From positions 12,710,001 to 12,774,000 of the forward strand of contig OX485803.1 in assembly GCA_950295325.1 (NCBI GenBank): a stretch of DNA of 64,000 nt, given 5' to 3'. Numbering within the stretch: the first letter of the stretch is position 1; each line of letters starts with the position of its first letter. A model generated the notes under the pieces. It was given only the letters and a program-made list of their open reading frames with translations, was not told the DNA's origin and ran no database searches. This stretch comes from Polytrichum commune (Eukaryota > Streptophyta > Polytrichopsida > Polytrichales > Polytrichaceae). Positions 11,986 through 24,700 of this stretch are shown in pieces. The position numbers and the translations under genes were made by a program.

Positions 11986-14388
11986 GATGTCCAATTGTGA
12001 TGTCTTCGCGAGGGGTGCCAAGACACACATGTGAAGTGGTTGGAGTCAAACTAGAAACCTTTTGCTAGTAGTGTCACAATGTCACAATGAGGCTTCTTGC
12101 TTAACCTTTGTATCAAGCAACATCCGGCCATGCCATTCTGGTGGGGTCATCTCATAGACTTTGAAATGCAATTGTGCTGCAATTGACATGCTCTATAATG
12201 TCGGGCTGAAACACTGAGTTACAGTATATGCTGGAGGTTTACCGGAATGTATGAATTTAATAGACCTTGAAGAGATGGGACGAGACGCACCCAGACCACA
12301 TGTCATAAATTTAACCAAAACCTCAGTCTTCGGAGACACTTATCTAGGGGATAAGTGTCTCACTTGTCTCAATTAGGGTAGGTGGTGGATATTGATTTCG
12401 TATACATTTACCATATTTAGGGCCTCTTAGACTTTCAAACCCGGGCCATCACCAAACACAAACCTCACCCTCACCAATTCAAAATTGGCCCACAGACCTC
12501 TAGGATGCTTCAATGTCACCCCTAACACATTTAAAACATCCATTGTTTACCCCACCCCCCAAAAACCCTTGCACGATGGTCAATTTGGTATACTTGCTTC
12601 TTGGTTATTTTTGCCTAGGATAATGGAGCCCATCTCTTAAAAAGGCTAGCAACATGTGGACAAAAAAACCTCTTCATTCATGCTTGCTCCTCTAGGAGCT
12701 GACGCTTATATCTATCTATGTCTCTATCTACCTTGAGGCACCGCAAGAAGCAAAGTGTGGGTGGAAGTGCAAACCTCCTTTGCAAGTGACATTTTGACGG
12801 AGCTTCTGCTGCTCCTGCACAGTACTCCTGGATTCAAATGCCTCGTAGTTGCTCCTGGGAGAGAAGATTCAATCCTTTAATGAGAAGATTCACTGCTGCA
12901 CCCACATATAAGAAGTTTTCACACACTTGGGGATCCTAAGCTGATAAATATGATCAGAAGGTGCAGTAAGTTTGAAGGAAGACCTAATTGCTGCAGGTGG
13001 AGACAGTGAAGAAGGCTAACTGCAGAAAGAGTTGTTCACATAATCACACTAGCAGCTAATAACACAAAAATCAATCTCATCATTAGTAATGCCATTGGGC
13101 CTCTCCTGAGATTGAAATATGTTCTCACTCTGTGTGTGACAGGAGCTCTCTGGGGACCTGGATGAGGCCTGCACCCACTTTAAGGATGTCGCAGACCACA
13201 GGTGTGTGGCCATCAATTAAGTCACACTAGCTTATGGTTACGGGTATGGGAAATCTCAACACCTGAAACACATTACAAAGTACAAAGATGACTCAACTTC
13301 CATTGGTTTTGCATTTATTGTAGGTGTACGTGTGAGTCCATGGGCCCATGGGACTTACTTTTTTACCTAGAAGGAACAACCATGATTGAGACTATACCCT
13401 TTCATTTGGACCCACTGATGAACTAGAGTGAGAAGCATGAGGGCGAAGCTAAAAAGTTTGAGAGGAGAGCATCTTTTAGAGAGGAGTTACTCATCTCTCT
13501 CATATAGCTCGAGGTGGGAGGTCAACACGGTTGAGAAATTGAAGATCTTTACATTAGGTTTCCACAATTACATCCACAAACACCAAAACTCAAGAACGGC
13601 CCAAAATCCATATACAACTTGGATTCGTTCCTCGAGAAGACAGACAGGGGTATCAACAAGAGTCGAAACAAAATTTCCAAAACCAGAAGCAGCAGCAATA
13701 TTGGAGTTCTGATAATCCCAACGAGAAGCCTGGAGATGCGGAACCTAAAGATCTTGCAAACTAGCAACACTAGAAACATCGTCACAAATGCTTGAACGCA
13801 TGAATCTGCCCATTCTAGATTGGCACACATGACAAGCTGCGGCGCAAGACGCGTACATGCAACTTGAAGTCCTGCAACTTCAAACTATTTTACTAATTCG
13901 CACTGGCCATCGCTGAACAGCACTCTGAAAGACTACTCACCCCGTGGAGCTGCACGTGCGTGGCTATGGTAGCTAGGACGCTGGGTGATCTTATAATACT
14001 CCAGCTTTAAATCCGACAACTTAACCCCGGCTACTAGAACTCATATGGAGCTCCATCACCTGTAAGAACAATTAATCCAACTTGAGGCCTGCATCCAACA
14101 CCAACTCTGCAGGTATCAGTATGTATAGACCAGCTTGTCGAAATGAACTTGAGCAGAGACTGAACACCAAGCTCAGAGTTGCAAGGCTGCTCCTCCTCCT
14201 CCTCCTCCTCCTCTAGTGCAGCTCAATACCGACCTTACATATCCACCACAACAGAAGCATAAGTCATCGGTGACACGCAAGGTCACGAGAAGGTTGTGGA
14301 CTTAATAATAAGCTTGCAGGCACGCAACATAACCCACTTTGGTCACGCAACTTAACCCACTTTGGTGACGCCGCTTGTGTCTACACAG
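11986..14388. other. intergenic, a possible decayed coding stretch near 13.6 kb
   Basis: There is no intact gene. Around 13620-13750 one plus-strand frame reads a Gln/Asn-rich segment (KQNFQNQKQQQYW, then DNPNEKPGD) reminiscent of retrotransposon gag linkers, but stops follow and no zinc knuckle is visible. A perfect small hairpin lies at 12333-12361 (arms GAGACACTTATCC) and a (CTC)n run at 14190-14213. Confidence 0.3.
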
Positions 14389-14502
14389 GCCTACACTCGT
14401 ACCCTCTGGGGATGAAGGCCTCACGGATGACACTCAAAAGTTCATCCTTCTTTATGGGAAAGCCCCCCTTAGAAAGCCTATCTTTATGGCATGGGAAATC
14501 TC
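14389..14502. repeat. left copy of a 113-bp inverted repeat pair
   Basis: This is nearly identical, in reverse complement, to 30255-30366 (shared words ACACTCGTACCCTCTGGGG and CTTTATGGCATGGGAAAT). The pair brackets the Mutator-like transposase remnant and could be its long terminal inverted repeats. No clear target duplication was seen, so the assignment is tentative. Confidence 0.7.
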
Positions 14503-15008
14503 TTTGCCTCGTCCCTTGGCACAGAGAAGGAAAATAAGCAAAGCTTTGCAAAGTTCTTGATGCCATGTTGAGGTTCTTTGTACTTAGGGTTGTGATATTT
14601 CATGGTACATGATATTGTGGTGGGAACTGCAGCTTCAAAATAACGGCAACAGCTGGAATTGACTACGCAATTAGCAATGACATTGTTCAAAATTGGTAAG
14701 ATAAATCTGATTCTAGTACAACTACAGAAAACCAATTTCGCCAATTTCGTGTGACTCTTAAATCATGAAGATTGCTTAGTACCAACACTATGGGGTCTAA
14801 GTTGTGAGCAATAAGGAAAAGCAACAACAATGAGATCCTATATATAGAGAGTGGCTCCTTAAGGTGGCAGGTGTTTGAGATTAGGTAGTAATTTGAGTTT
14901 AGGTGGATAACAATTGACCTACATTTGTACAATTTTGTGTTAGGGTTTTAGAAAAATGCAATAAGGCAATGAAGGGGTTGGAAAAGCTTAACTTACTGTG
15001 CATTGTGT
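14503..15008. other. no gene seen
   Basis: AT-rich sequence with only short unsupported frames on both strands. Confidence 0.3.
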
Positions 15009-15640
15009 ATCTGAGGGTTTAGGGTTTAGGGTGTGGCTCATGTAACCAGGAAGACAGGAGAGGGAGGTGTTGGAGCTCCTGTTTTCAAAGTGGAGCCTCT
15101 ACACCTGCAAATAATTTTTGATGCGAGAAGCACTTTGCAAAACAAGGGGACACTTTGATGATCATGCAAAGATTTTTTGTCCTAATGTGAAGAAAGAAAG
15201 GGAGCGTCTCTTATATTTTTGGAGAGGGGAGGTTTCTGAGCTTCTGCTTTGCCAAATGAAGTCTCTGCACTGAAAATGAGTTTTTTATATGAAAATAATT
15301 CCGCACAAGGAATCGATGAAGGAAGTATTTGAAGTATTTTGAAGTATCCGAGGGTTTAGGGTTTAGGGTGTGGCTCATGTAACCAGGAAGACATGAAAGG
15401 GAGGTGTCGGAGATCATGCTTTCAAAGTGGAGCCTCTGCACCTGCAAATAATTTTTGATGCGAGAACCACTTTGCAAAACAAGGGGACACTTCGATGATC
15501 ATGCAAAAAATTTTGATTTGTGGAGAGGCATGTGTCTGAGCTTCTACTTGTAGAAATGAACTCTCTGCATTGCAAATAATATTTCATGCAAAACCAAATT
15601 CGCAGAACAAGGAATATAAGACAGTCGATGAAGGAAGTAG
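15009..15640. repeat. two copies of a ~337-bp unit carrying telomere-like words
   Basis: The unit starting GAGGGTTTAGGGTTTAGGGTG at 15013 recurs at 15350. Both copies continue with GTGGCTCATGTAACCAGGAAG, TTTCAAAGTGGAGCCTCT and CTGCAAATAATTTTTGATGC. Each holds two to three TTTAGGG-like words, the plant telomere repeat or telo-box sequence. No coding is seen. Confidence 0.85.
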
Positions 15641-18600
15641 TTCACAAACAACACGATATTGCACTAACAACTTAGTACCCTCCCCTTAAGGGAGTTCATT
15701 TCGTTTGGGCATAGGGAATACATAAGGTCGTTTTTTGTTCCAATGGCGTGTTTGTTTAAGTTAGACGAGGTTCTTTTGCTTGTAGCACAAACTAGAACTC
15801 TCAAGCCATAGGATCTTTTAATTGCGTAGGGTTTGCTGGTGCCCACGTGATTGACCTACGGCTCAGTAATCTTTAGCGGATTTGTTTTGGCAATACATGA
15901 GGTGGTCGTGCACACAAACAAGCTCTGCTGATTCTAGTGTTTTATTATTGCTTGGCTTACCAGACAATGCAACTGTTTGATGAGAGCGAAGTTGTCTATC
16001 TCTGGAAAAGAGACTTTTACCCCTAATTGGAGCTTTGTGCAGAAATGAAAAAAATCTTCACTACGTAGTAGACCTAGGTGGCACAAACTGATGCGTAGCA
16101 AGGTAAGTTTGAACTCTTGCTTGGTATGTGTTTGTTTGTGTTACATCAAGTTGGTTGTTTTTCCATGAACTCTTGAGGACTATAAGAGTTGTGTTCAGGC
16201 TAATTTTATGCAAGTGTGTGGTTTCTACAGTTTCACATTTGAAAAGAATGTGAATGCAGCCAGTGAGAGCCTATTATTGAGAATAATTGATGATATTTTA
16301 CTCTGGGAAAAATTTGTCTTGTTCAAATGCAAACCCTTTTCAATAGTATGTTGTTTTAATGTATATGTTAACATGTACTAATGTCATGCAGGTGATTTCT
16401 TTTCTGCATCAAATGATAGAGACCCTAGGTACTGCAATTTTTCCAACTCTTCCAACTATCGTACAACAACTGCTTACTAATTGTGAGGTGTTTCTCAACC
16501 AGCCGTGGAAATGTCAGCAGTGGTTATCAAATTGAAATTTTTGCTCTGGTACAACTCACTCCTTAATACACATTTTACACCTATTAGTGTGGCCCACTAT
16601 AATATTGGTACACTATCTCCTTTTACTGTCAAGTTTTTCTAAATACTGTCACGTCTTGCATCTAAAATCAAAATATCATGATAAGATTGGTCTCAATTTT
16701 TTTAGCATTGTGTTACGTTTATCATTAAATATCATAATATAGTGGTAAAATTGATGTCACATTTTTCATTTCATGTTATGTATAGCATATATAGCAGAAA
16801 TGTTAACTGATTATAAAAATGATCATAATAGATAATTTCAATCATTCAAAATTCATTTGTATGTTTGTGTTTCATTCAAATGTTGTTTTTGGAAGTTTTC
16901 AGATGGTTTTATCTACTCGTACCAACCTAGTAGAGAATTCCAACAACCTCCCATTTGTAGTAAAAAAATGAGCATTGGACATTTTCAACCAATTTTTTTT
17001 TGAAATAGTGTTTCGTTGATACTTGTAAATCTAAAAGGTATGGGACAAAGAATCATTTTCGTAAGCATATGCTTTTGCATAACTTACGTGTAGTTTGGAA
17101 TTCTTCTGGACGTCCTAAAAAAATCATTGGTAAATCACGCCTTCAGAATTATAAGAAATATAGTGTTTTTGTCTTAAGCGATGAAATGGCAAGGAAACAT
17201 AAAGAACATAATTAGCAAGAGAAAAAATAGTTCAAAGAAGCAACGAAGGTTTGGGAAACCTTGAACTCTTTGGAAGTTCTTCATAAAAATAAAAAGAAGT
17301 CCATTTTGGCAATCATTTTGGATCCGGTCTTGGAAAGATTTTTGGACATTTAAGAATGAAGTCATCATATTTCTCCGGCTTGCTTCAACAAGTTTGTCAC
17401 TACAACTGATTTTGCGGAATATTTAAGATCCACAAAAAACATTCATGGTGTGAAACCTTTGAAGCATGCTTGGAAAAAATTGACGTAGAAAGATCGCGAA
17501 ACATCTCGTAAAGAACATGTCGACGATCTTCTTCGATGGAATATGAAAATAAACATATGATATTGTAAGTTTTTTATTATATTTTTATTTATAATTGATT
17601 AATTTGTTTATTAATATAAAATATAATTTATATTTAATTTGTTTAAGTGGTGTGTTTAGATTGGAGACGGGACATAACAATTATGTCCAATCCATAGTGA
17701 ATGCACATGGCATTCAATATAAGGCGAAGGCTCTGGAACGAATACAATGTATAACACAAGTTTGTACTACCTATGCGGCTCATTATCCCGAATTGATGAA
17801 AAAAATTTATAATAATGATGTTGAAGCAAATAGCGATTAATGTTGTTATGGGGTTAAGAATTTAGAATTTAGTATACATTCAATTTCGTATGCATTTTTT
17901 TCATTAGGATTTAATCGATTTTACGGGTGAAAATTTTCATATGATTTGTAATAAAAGACTAATTTTTTTTTTAATATTAATATTATTTAAGGGTAAATTT
18001 TATTCTGAAGTAGTACTATCATAACAACTTTGATCTAAATATTGTGCGTAATTCCGTAATTTATATTAATAACACAAGTATAATTCAATGGCATGTGGAT
18101 TAGTGTGAGGACTCATATCACCCCTTAATGAATATATGAATTTAGACTTTTGATAATGAATTAGATATTCATACGAGCTTTAAAGATCATGAAGCAAATG
18201 GTTACATGCACGATTTTAATTTGCAAATTATCTCGCAATAATTATGTGTTTCATATTCTATAAGAAATGGGTGCAAAGAGAACAATGTTACAAAAATATC
18301 CACCTGCATTACATGCGCAAATACTAGGAATTCTAACATTTTATTTTGGGTGTTCATGCTAGTTTATGGTATCACAATTTTATATATAGTCTCAAAGTAT
18401 AGTCAAAATTAATGAGTTATACATGTTAAAGTAGGCGTGCTTAATTCTTATTTTAATCAAACATATATTTTTGAATGGTAAATGATTAGAAGTGGCTCCA
18501 AGAATGAACACAAAAATGAGACGTATTTGAAAGATATTTTAATAAATAATCAAAGTATGATAAATATTTAAAATTTTAGTATTGCATGAGTATGTTGAGC

Positions 18601-18817
18601 AAGAAGTTGACGTCCTTTTTCGCACTCGGATTTGATTGCGGCAAGTACGTCTTCAACTTGGCGTAAGATACCCTCTTGCATAAGATGTTGATATATATTG
18701 ATATCTAGAACTTTGTTTTTAAAAATATTAATATTATGTTAAATTTCAAAATCATCATCAATTTTTTTATTATCATAACCTAAAAAAAGTCTTAGAAAAC
18801 GGATGTATCAAACATAG
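15641..18817. other. AT-rich interior of the bracketed region with orphan coding fragments
   Basis: No complete gene. A plus-strand series of broken frames at about 17180-17540 reads FVTTTDFAEYLRSTKNIHG and similar, and 17640-17837 is open (GHNNYVQSIVNAHGIQYKAK, then ERIQCITQVCTTYAAHYPEL) to a TAA. I do not recognise either. They lie between the 14.4-kb repeat arm and the Mutator-like transposase, where captured gene fragments are common. Confidence 0.35.
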
Positions 18818-20651
18818 CTACAAACCTCCTCTTTTTGTTTTGTAATATATTTCACAAAATGCCAAAAGAAGATTTTCGAAAATATCGATATTTTGTAATA
18901 TAATGACACATTGATGTTTATAAAAAAATTCGCGTAATCCCCACGGGCACGAATAACATACGAATTTAGAATATGGTCTATCAACCTTATACAAATAATT
19001 GGAATAAAAAAATTTGACCTTCCAACTTCCGCCTGGATATGTTGGTGGAATAGTATGAGTAGACAAAATGTCTCTAGTCTTGGTAATATTATTTTGAAGT
19101 ATGTCTTCGACGGCTTTGTTTACAATAAAACTGTTGAATTTTCGTTCCATCAAATAAATGTAATAATTGGGAACCAGATTTGAAAGCGCCATACTAACCA
19201 ATCTATTCTCCAACCTTGTACTCGCCGTACATCTGCATTTAGCAATATTTTCAATGCACCATGGTAAGACTCAATACTAGAATGAATATCCATGTGTGAA
19301 TTTATTACCCTTCGCGTACCAATTATCCAAAGATCTACAACAAGTACGTTTAAAAATGAATGTTAGTATTCAACATACATTATAATATTAATTAGATTTA
19401 TATTATTTCAAAAATAAAATTTTGTAATAAAATTTTTATTCCTAACAATTAAATATTGTTTTTTATAGAAAAATAATGTGTAGTGAAATATTTGGCAAAA
19501 TCTTAAACATGATAGCTCTGCATTTGCAAGCTTGTTTAGCACAAACGATTATGCGATCATAAAACGACTGTACTATTTCTTTATATTGTAATTGGGCATA
19601 TATGAATATTCGGCAAAGATGAAAAGTTGTATTTTGAATGGCAATGTCTTTGATTTTTTATATTGTAGTTTTCTTCTAATTTTTCGAAATATGTCATGCA
19701 CAAATAAATAAGAACATTGTCATCTCGCAAAACAAATTTATTTTACCAATACAAAAGGCTAATGAAAGAGAAATTTGAATATCATAAGTACAATTCATGA
19801 TTTTAAATAATAAAATTATGAAACGAAATAAATATAAGACTTATTTGATAGCATTGCGTTCATGAATCGCATCATTCGCAATAAAACAATTTAGTCGTCA
19901 TTGGAGTACAATATTGACGGCTTTCAATCGTAAAACTGTCAATTATTGTATCAAATCATATTTTTTCAATCTTAAGGTAATGATCCAAGTTATCAGCACT
20001 GCATGTCGAAAATCATAAAAAACAACTACTCTAAATAAATGATACTTCATATGGTTGGTATCAAATGTAGCGTTCATTGATATAACTCCATTATTTTTCC
20101 ACTTTAACATAACATCAAATGGCCATTGCATTTGAATACCCAAGGTAAATGGATATCGAACTACATCATCTTTTTTTGTTATAAGAAAAAATTGATTCTT
20201 TGTTTTTTAATGCCGACATTTAAACACTCAATGTATGGTTATTGTTTCGATGTTAAACACCCATTTGTTGTCTTGATTCATAATATTGATTATTTCGTAA
20301 ATCAAAAAAATCATCTGTGATCATTTGTTATTCAGGTTTAAATTTCTTCATCCAAATCTTCTTATGAACTTCATAAATATATTTTGAAGTATAACCTTTA
20401 TCTAATTGGTTTTTAAGTCAAATAACTAGTTGTTTACTAATACGAGGTTCAAATTGAGATTTTCTAGAGGTAGAGTCCGAATCTTTGGGGTCGTGTGCTA
20501 TTGACCCATCTTTTCTCTTATGTTCAACAATGTAATATGCAATCTCTGATACATCTAAATACTTATACAATTGCTTCACTGAAAACCGAGCAAAACAACC
20601 TCTTTTGATAGAACGTTTATGTAAATGATCAAATCTATAATCTTTTGGTTC

Positions 20652-20897
20652 TGTTAAGCTGCCTATAGCTAGATTGGACGACCTATAGCCGACTATATAG
20701 GTGACGGCAGCTACCGGAAGGTAGTTGCGCTGCCCCCGAGGCAGTGGGTCCAAGGTTAGTTAATATAGCACTGTAGGCGGCTAAGTGGCGGCTAAGCCCT
20801 ATTACTGTAATTAAGTTCGAAGCATGTGTATATGATCACATGGCCTTTGCTGGCCACTTGCACTATTGCTCATACCGGCTATCACCTAGTCTTAACA
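20652..20897 (+). repeat. 5' LTR of the copia element
   Basis: 246 bp, TG...CA bounded. It differs from the right LTR by about 20 changes by my count, nearly all transitions plus a small change near base 8. Confidence 0.95.
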
Positions 20898-21724
20898 TGT
20901 TATCAGTCACGATTGCTTAGAGCTCCTAGTTCAAAAAAAATTTCCCGCTCAAGACTAAGCTTCAGCCCTATATAACTCTCTACTCACTATCTAGTTTTCT
21001 CTCTACTCCCCGCAATACTATGTGGAAGCGCTGGTCTTACATTAGTTTTTCCGATTAACTCCTTAGATCAAGTCACAACTAGTACTAGAAGCTCTGACCT
21101 CAACTTAAAGAAGTTCTGATGGCTCATTAGAAAACTTAGAGAAGCATTGTTGCTGCAGATACAACTCTAGATTGATGCTGCAGATCCAACTCTTGATTTC
21201 TACTGCAGATACCAACTTCAAATTGTTGCTGCAGGCATCTGGCTGCTACTGAAGGCATTTTGTTGTTGCTGCAGGCATTCCGTTGACACCGAATTAGACC
21301 TCGGATCGCCCAATATAAACTCCGATAAGCTCACTTCCTTCTCCTCATTTTATTATCAAAGTTCGGATCTGTTCTAAACTGATTCATGATTAGGACAGAC
21401 CTCCAAAAATCAGTAGGTTATACGCTTAATTTATACCCGGCCTTGACCATATTGAAGTCTGAAGTCACACCGAGTACATACACCCTCACTTTATTAAATC
21501 AGAAGTATATTTATATACTTCAGATGCTACATTTGTTGAATCAGACTTTGATAGGCCGAAACCAAAAAGTATCATCACTCTAGTATATAATTTACATCAC
21601 ACTACATAGAGATAGCTCACCTAGTTACCATCAGATTCCTAGATGACATGTCATGTCATGATCTTCGAATCAAATAATAACACTAGCTACAATAAGTCGA
21701 CCACCAGCAGATATCGGTGGATTC

Positions 21725-24700
21725 ATGAAGACTGAATTCACCCCCCTCGCTGCAGATGGATCGAATTATCTGGAATGGGAAAATGACGCTAGGGTAGCCC
21801 TAGGAGCCGGAGAAACAACTATCTATGTCGATAAAACCACAGCCGAGGGTCGGCCAGATTCCCTCAAATGCCAAGTATTGATTCTTCTCCGAAGGCATAT
21901 ACACCCATCCCTGAGACAACAATACATTAAAGTAGTTCACCCCGTTGATCTATGGACTCAGCTATGTGACAGGTTTCATCACGAACAAACAATCTTTCTG
22001 CCCGAGGCCAGAAATGACTGGATTAATCTCAGTGCTCTTGATTTTCCCGATCTACTCTCATTCAACGGGGAATTCCACCGTATATCATCCCAACTTAGCT
22101 TGTATGGCGAGCAAGTTACCGAGGGTCAACTGATCGATAAGACTCTCTCCACCTTCCCACCTGCTTCTGCAATCCTTACCCGGCAATACCGAAATATGGA
22201 ATTTGAAAAACATAGCACGCTGATGTCTCACCTTCTTCTCGCAAAGAAACATCAGGCCATGTTGCTAAAAAATACAGAATCCAGGCCCGCACGTGAAATC
22301 CACGCCATGATAGTTGTTGGACCATCAAAAGGAGCACTAGCCGTACATCTTCCGGAGGCTTCACGTTGATTACCAAGAGGATTTCAGCGCCGGGCCCCAC
22401 CTAGGTCATTCAAATTCAAGCCTAGGGACCAAAAACCAAGGTATGTCCCACCAAAACATAAAGCCTCAAAGCAAACTTCATCCTCATGCCATAAATGTGG
22501 CCGCCCAGGTCATTATGCTAGAGATTGCTGAGCATCGGCATATGTCATTGAGATGTACAAAGAGCTACAAAAGTTACGTAGCCAAAATAGAGAGTCTCAT
22601 GCAATCCTATTCCCATCCATCCCTAATATGGATGTAGAAAACTACATGACTATCACAACTCCAATGACTCAAGGTATGGAGGTTGCCCTCTTGGACAACG
22701 CCTCTATACATACCACATTGAGGAGTTTAATGTTCTTCTCATTCCCGGCTGGTAACATAGGTTGGCGAACTAGCCACGTTACCACCATAGCGGGACAGAA
22801 AACATAACATTCAAAGAAGGTATAGCAATTGTTTTGCTGCCTGGGAACCACCCGATGACATCTCGGGACACTATGTATGCTCCCAATGTCCCTCGGAGCA
22901 TGATCAACTACTGGGACCTAAGGGCAAATGGTATCCACGTCTCTACCAAGATAGACAATGATGAAGAGGCGCTCGAACTCCGGCACGGACAGAGGACCCT
23001 CGCCACCGCTATAGCGGAAGTCGATGGCCTATATGAAATCACTATCAAAGCGATTAGCCCCGCCCCTAGGGTTGATGAAGAAGTTAGCTTGGTTGCACGG
23101 GAGAGAGGTCCCGATGCGAGAGCCCGCAACTTAGCCCGGAAAACTGGCCTATATCTCACAGCGGCTGCCCTCTCAGATATATGGCATAAAAGGCTTGGGC
23201 ACCCGGACACTACTATATTTCGGAGGATGCTCCCCCTCCCGGCCGGCCATAACCTTACATCCGCGGATGCTAGCAAGACAGCCCCGTGCGAGGCATGTAT
23301 TCAGGGCAAGATAATCAAGAGGTCGTCCCAGTGACAACTCCCCACCGAATTAGCACCGCCGCTTCATCGACTTCAAGGTGATATTTGTGGACCTATCAAC
23401 CCACATTCAAATTCATTTCGATATTTTCTAGTACTCATATATGCATCCGGAAGCCACCTAGAGGTAGCCCTCTTGACCACTAGGAACCTTGTATTCTCCA
23501 GAATTCTTGTAATTTTGATACGCTATAAAAACCACTTTCCCGAACACCCTGTCAAGTTCCTCCGAATGAATAATGCATTGGAATTTCGATCACATGCATT
23601 TGAGGATTACTATACCACATCAGACATTACTCTTACCTATGATGTACCTTACGAACATTCGCAAAATAGTCTTGCGGAAGCTTTCATTAAGAAAGTTTAG
23701 CTAGTAACCAGGTCTTTATTCATTCATGCTAAGCTCCCATATTCGTTCTGGGATCACGTTGTCCTTCATGCCGCGGCCTTCCTACGGTTGAGACCAACCT
23801 TACTCAAGCAGCAGACCCCATATGAACTTATTGTCGGCCGGCCACCCAACATTACCCACCTACGTGTATTTGGCTGCCAGGTTTGGGTACCTGTACCTGA
23901 ACCACAGCGAAAAACCATAGGGACTCACTGATCCGAGGCTATTTACCTCGGATATGACTCCCCTAGTATCATCAGATATATGGACCCCAAGACCGGGGCC
24001 ATCCTAAAAGCTTGACTAGCCAACTCTAAGTTCATTGAATACATATTTTCCAACCCACCGGTTGACCAAACGATCAAGCAAATCTCACTGAATTTTCAGG
24101 CCCCCGAAACTTTGACCTTAAACCCGGATTCTCGAACATCACTAACCGACACCGAAGTCACTAAACTCATCAACCATAAGGACCTAGCGGAACAGATTCC
24201 TGATGGTTTCTATTCGGGACCTAGAGTACTTCGGAACCCACTACCCGGGACATGCAATGTTCTACCCAACAAAAGGTTAGCCCCGCTAACCTCCAAGTCG
24301 ACCAAGGTCCTCGGGGAGGTGACTATCAAAATTTTAGAAACCACGTGAGATAAAACATAGGGTCAATTTAATTCGTTGAGGATAAATTTTATAAGTTTGT
24401 TAGATCTACCATAGCATTGGAAATATGTCTGCTACATGATTATATGTAAAATAAGGTGGTGAATATATCCTTCATTTTAGTAATTAGTAGACAAAAATAG
24501 GATCATAGATATTGGATCCCCCCAAATGTACGTAGTAGGATCAATAGAATAATATGAGTTTGACTACTTGGATGAATATTGTTTAAATTTTGTCCAAGTT
24601 TGGACGAAATGCGTTAGTATGGAAGGAAATGTTGTGGATTTTGTTTGGGGAATGAATGTTGCGACTTCTCAACGACCCTTGGGCTTGCTTAGGGTTTGGG

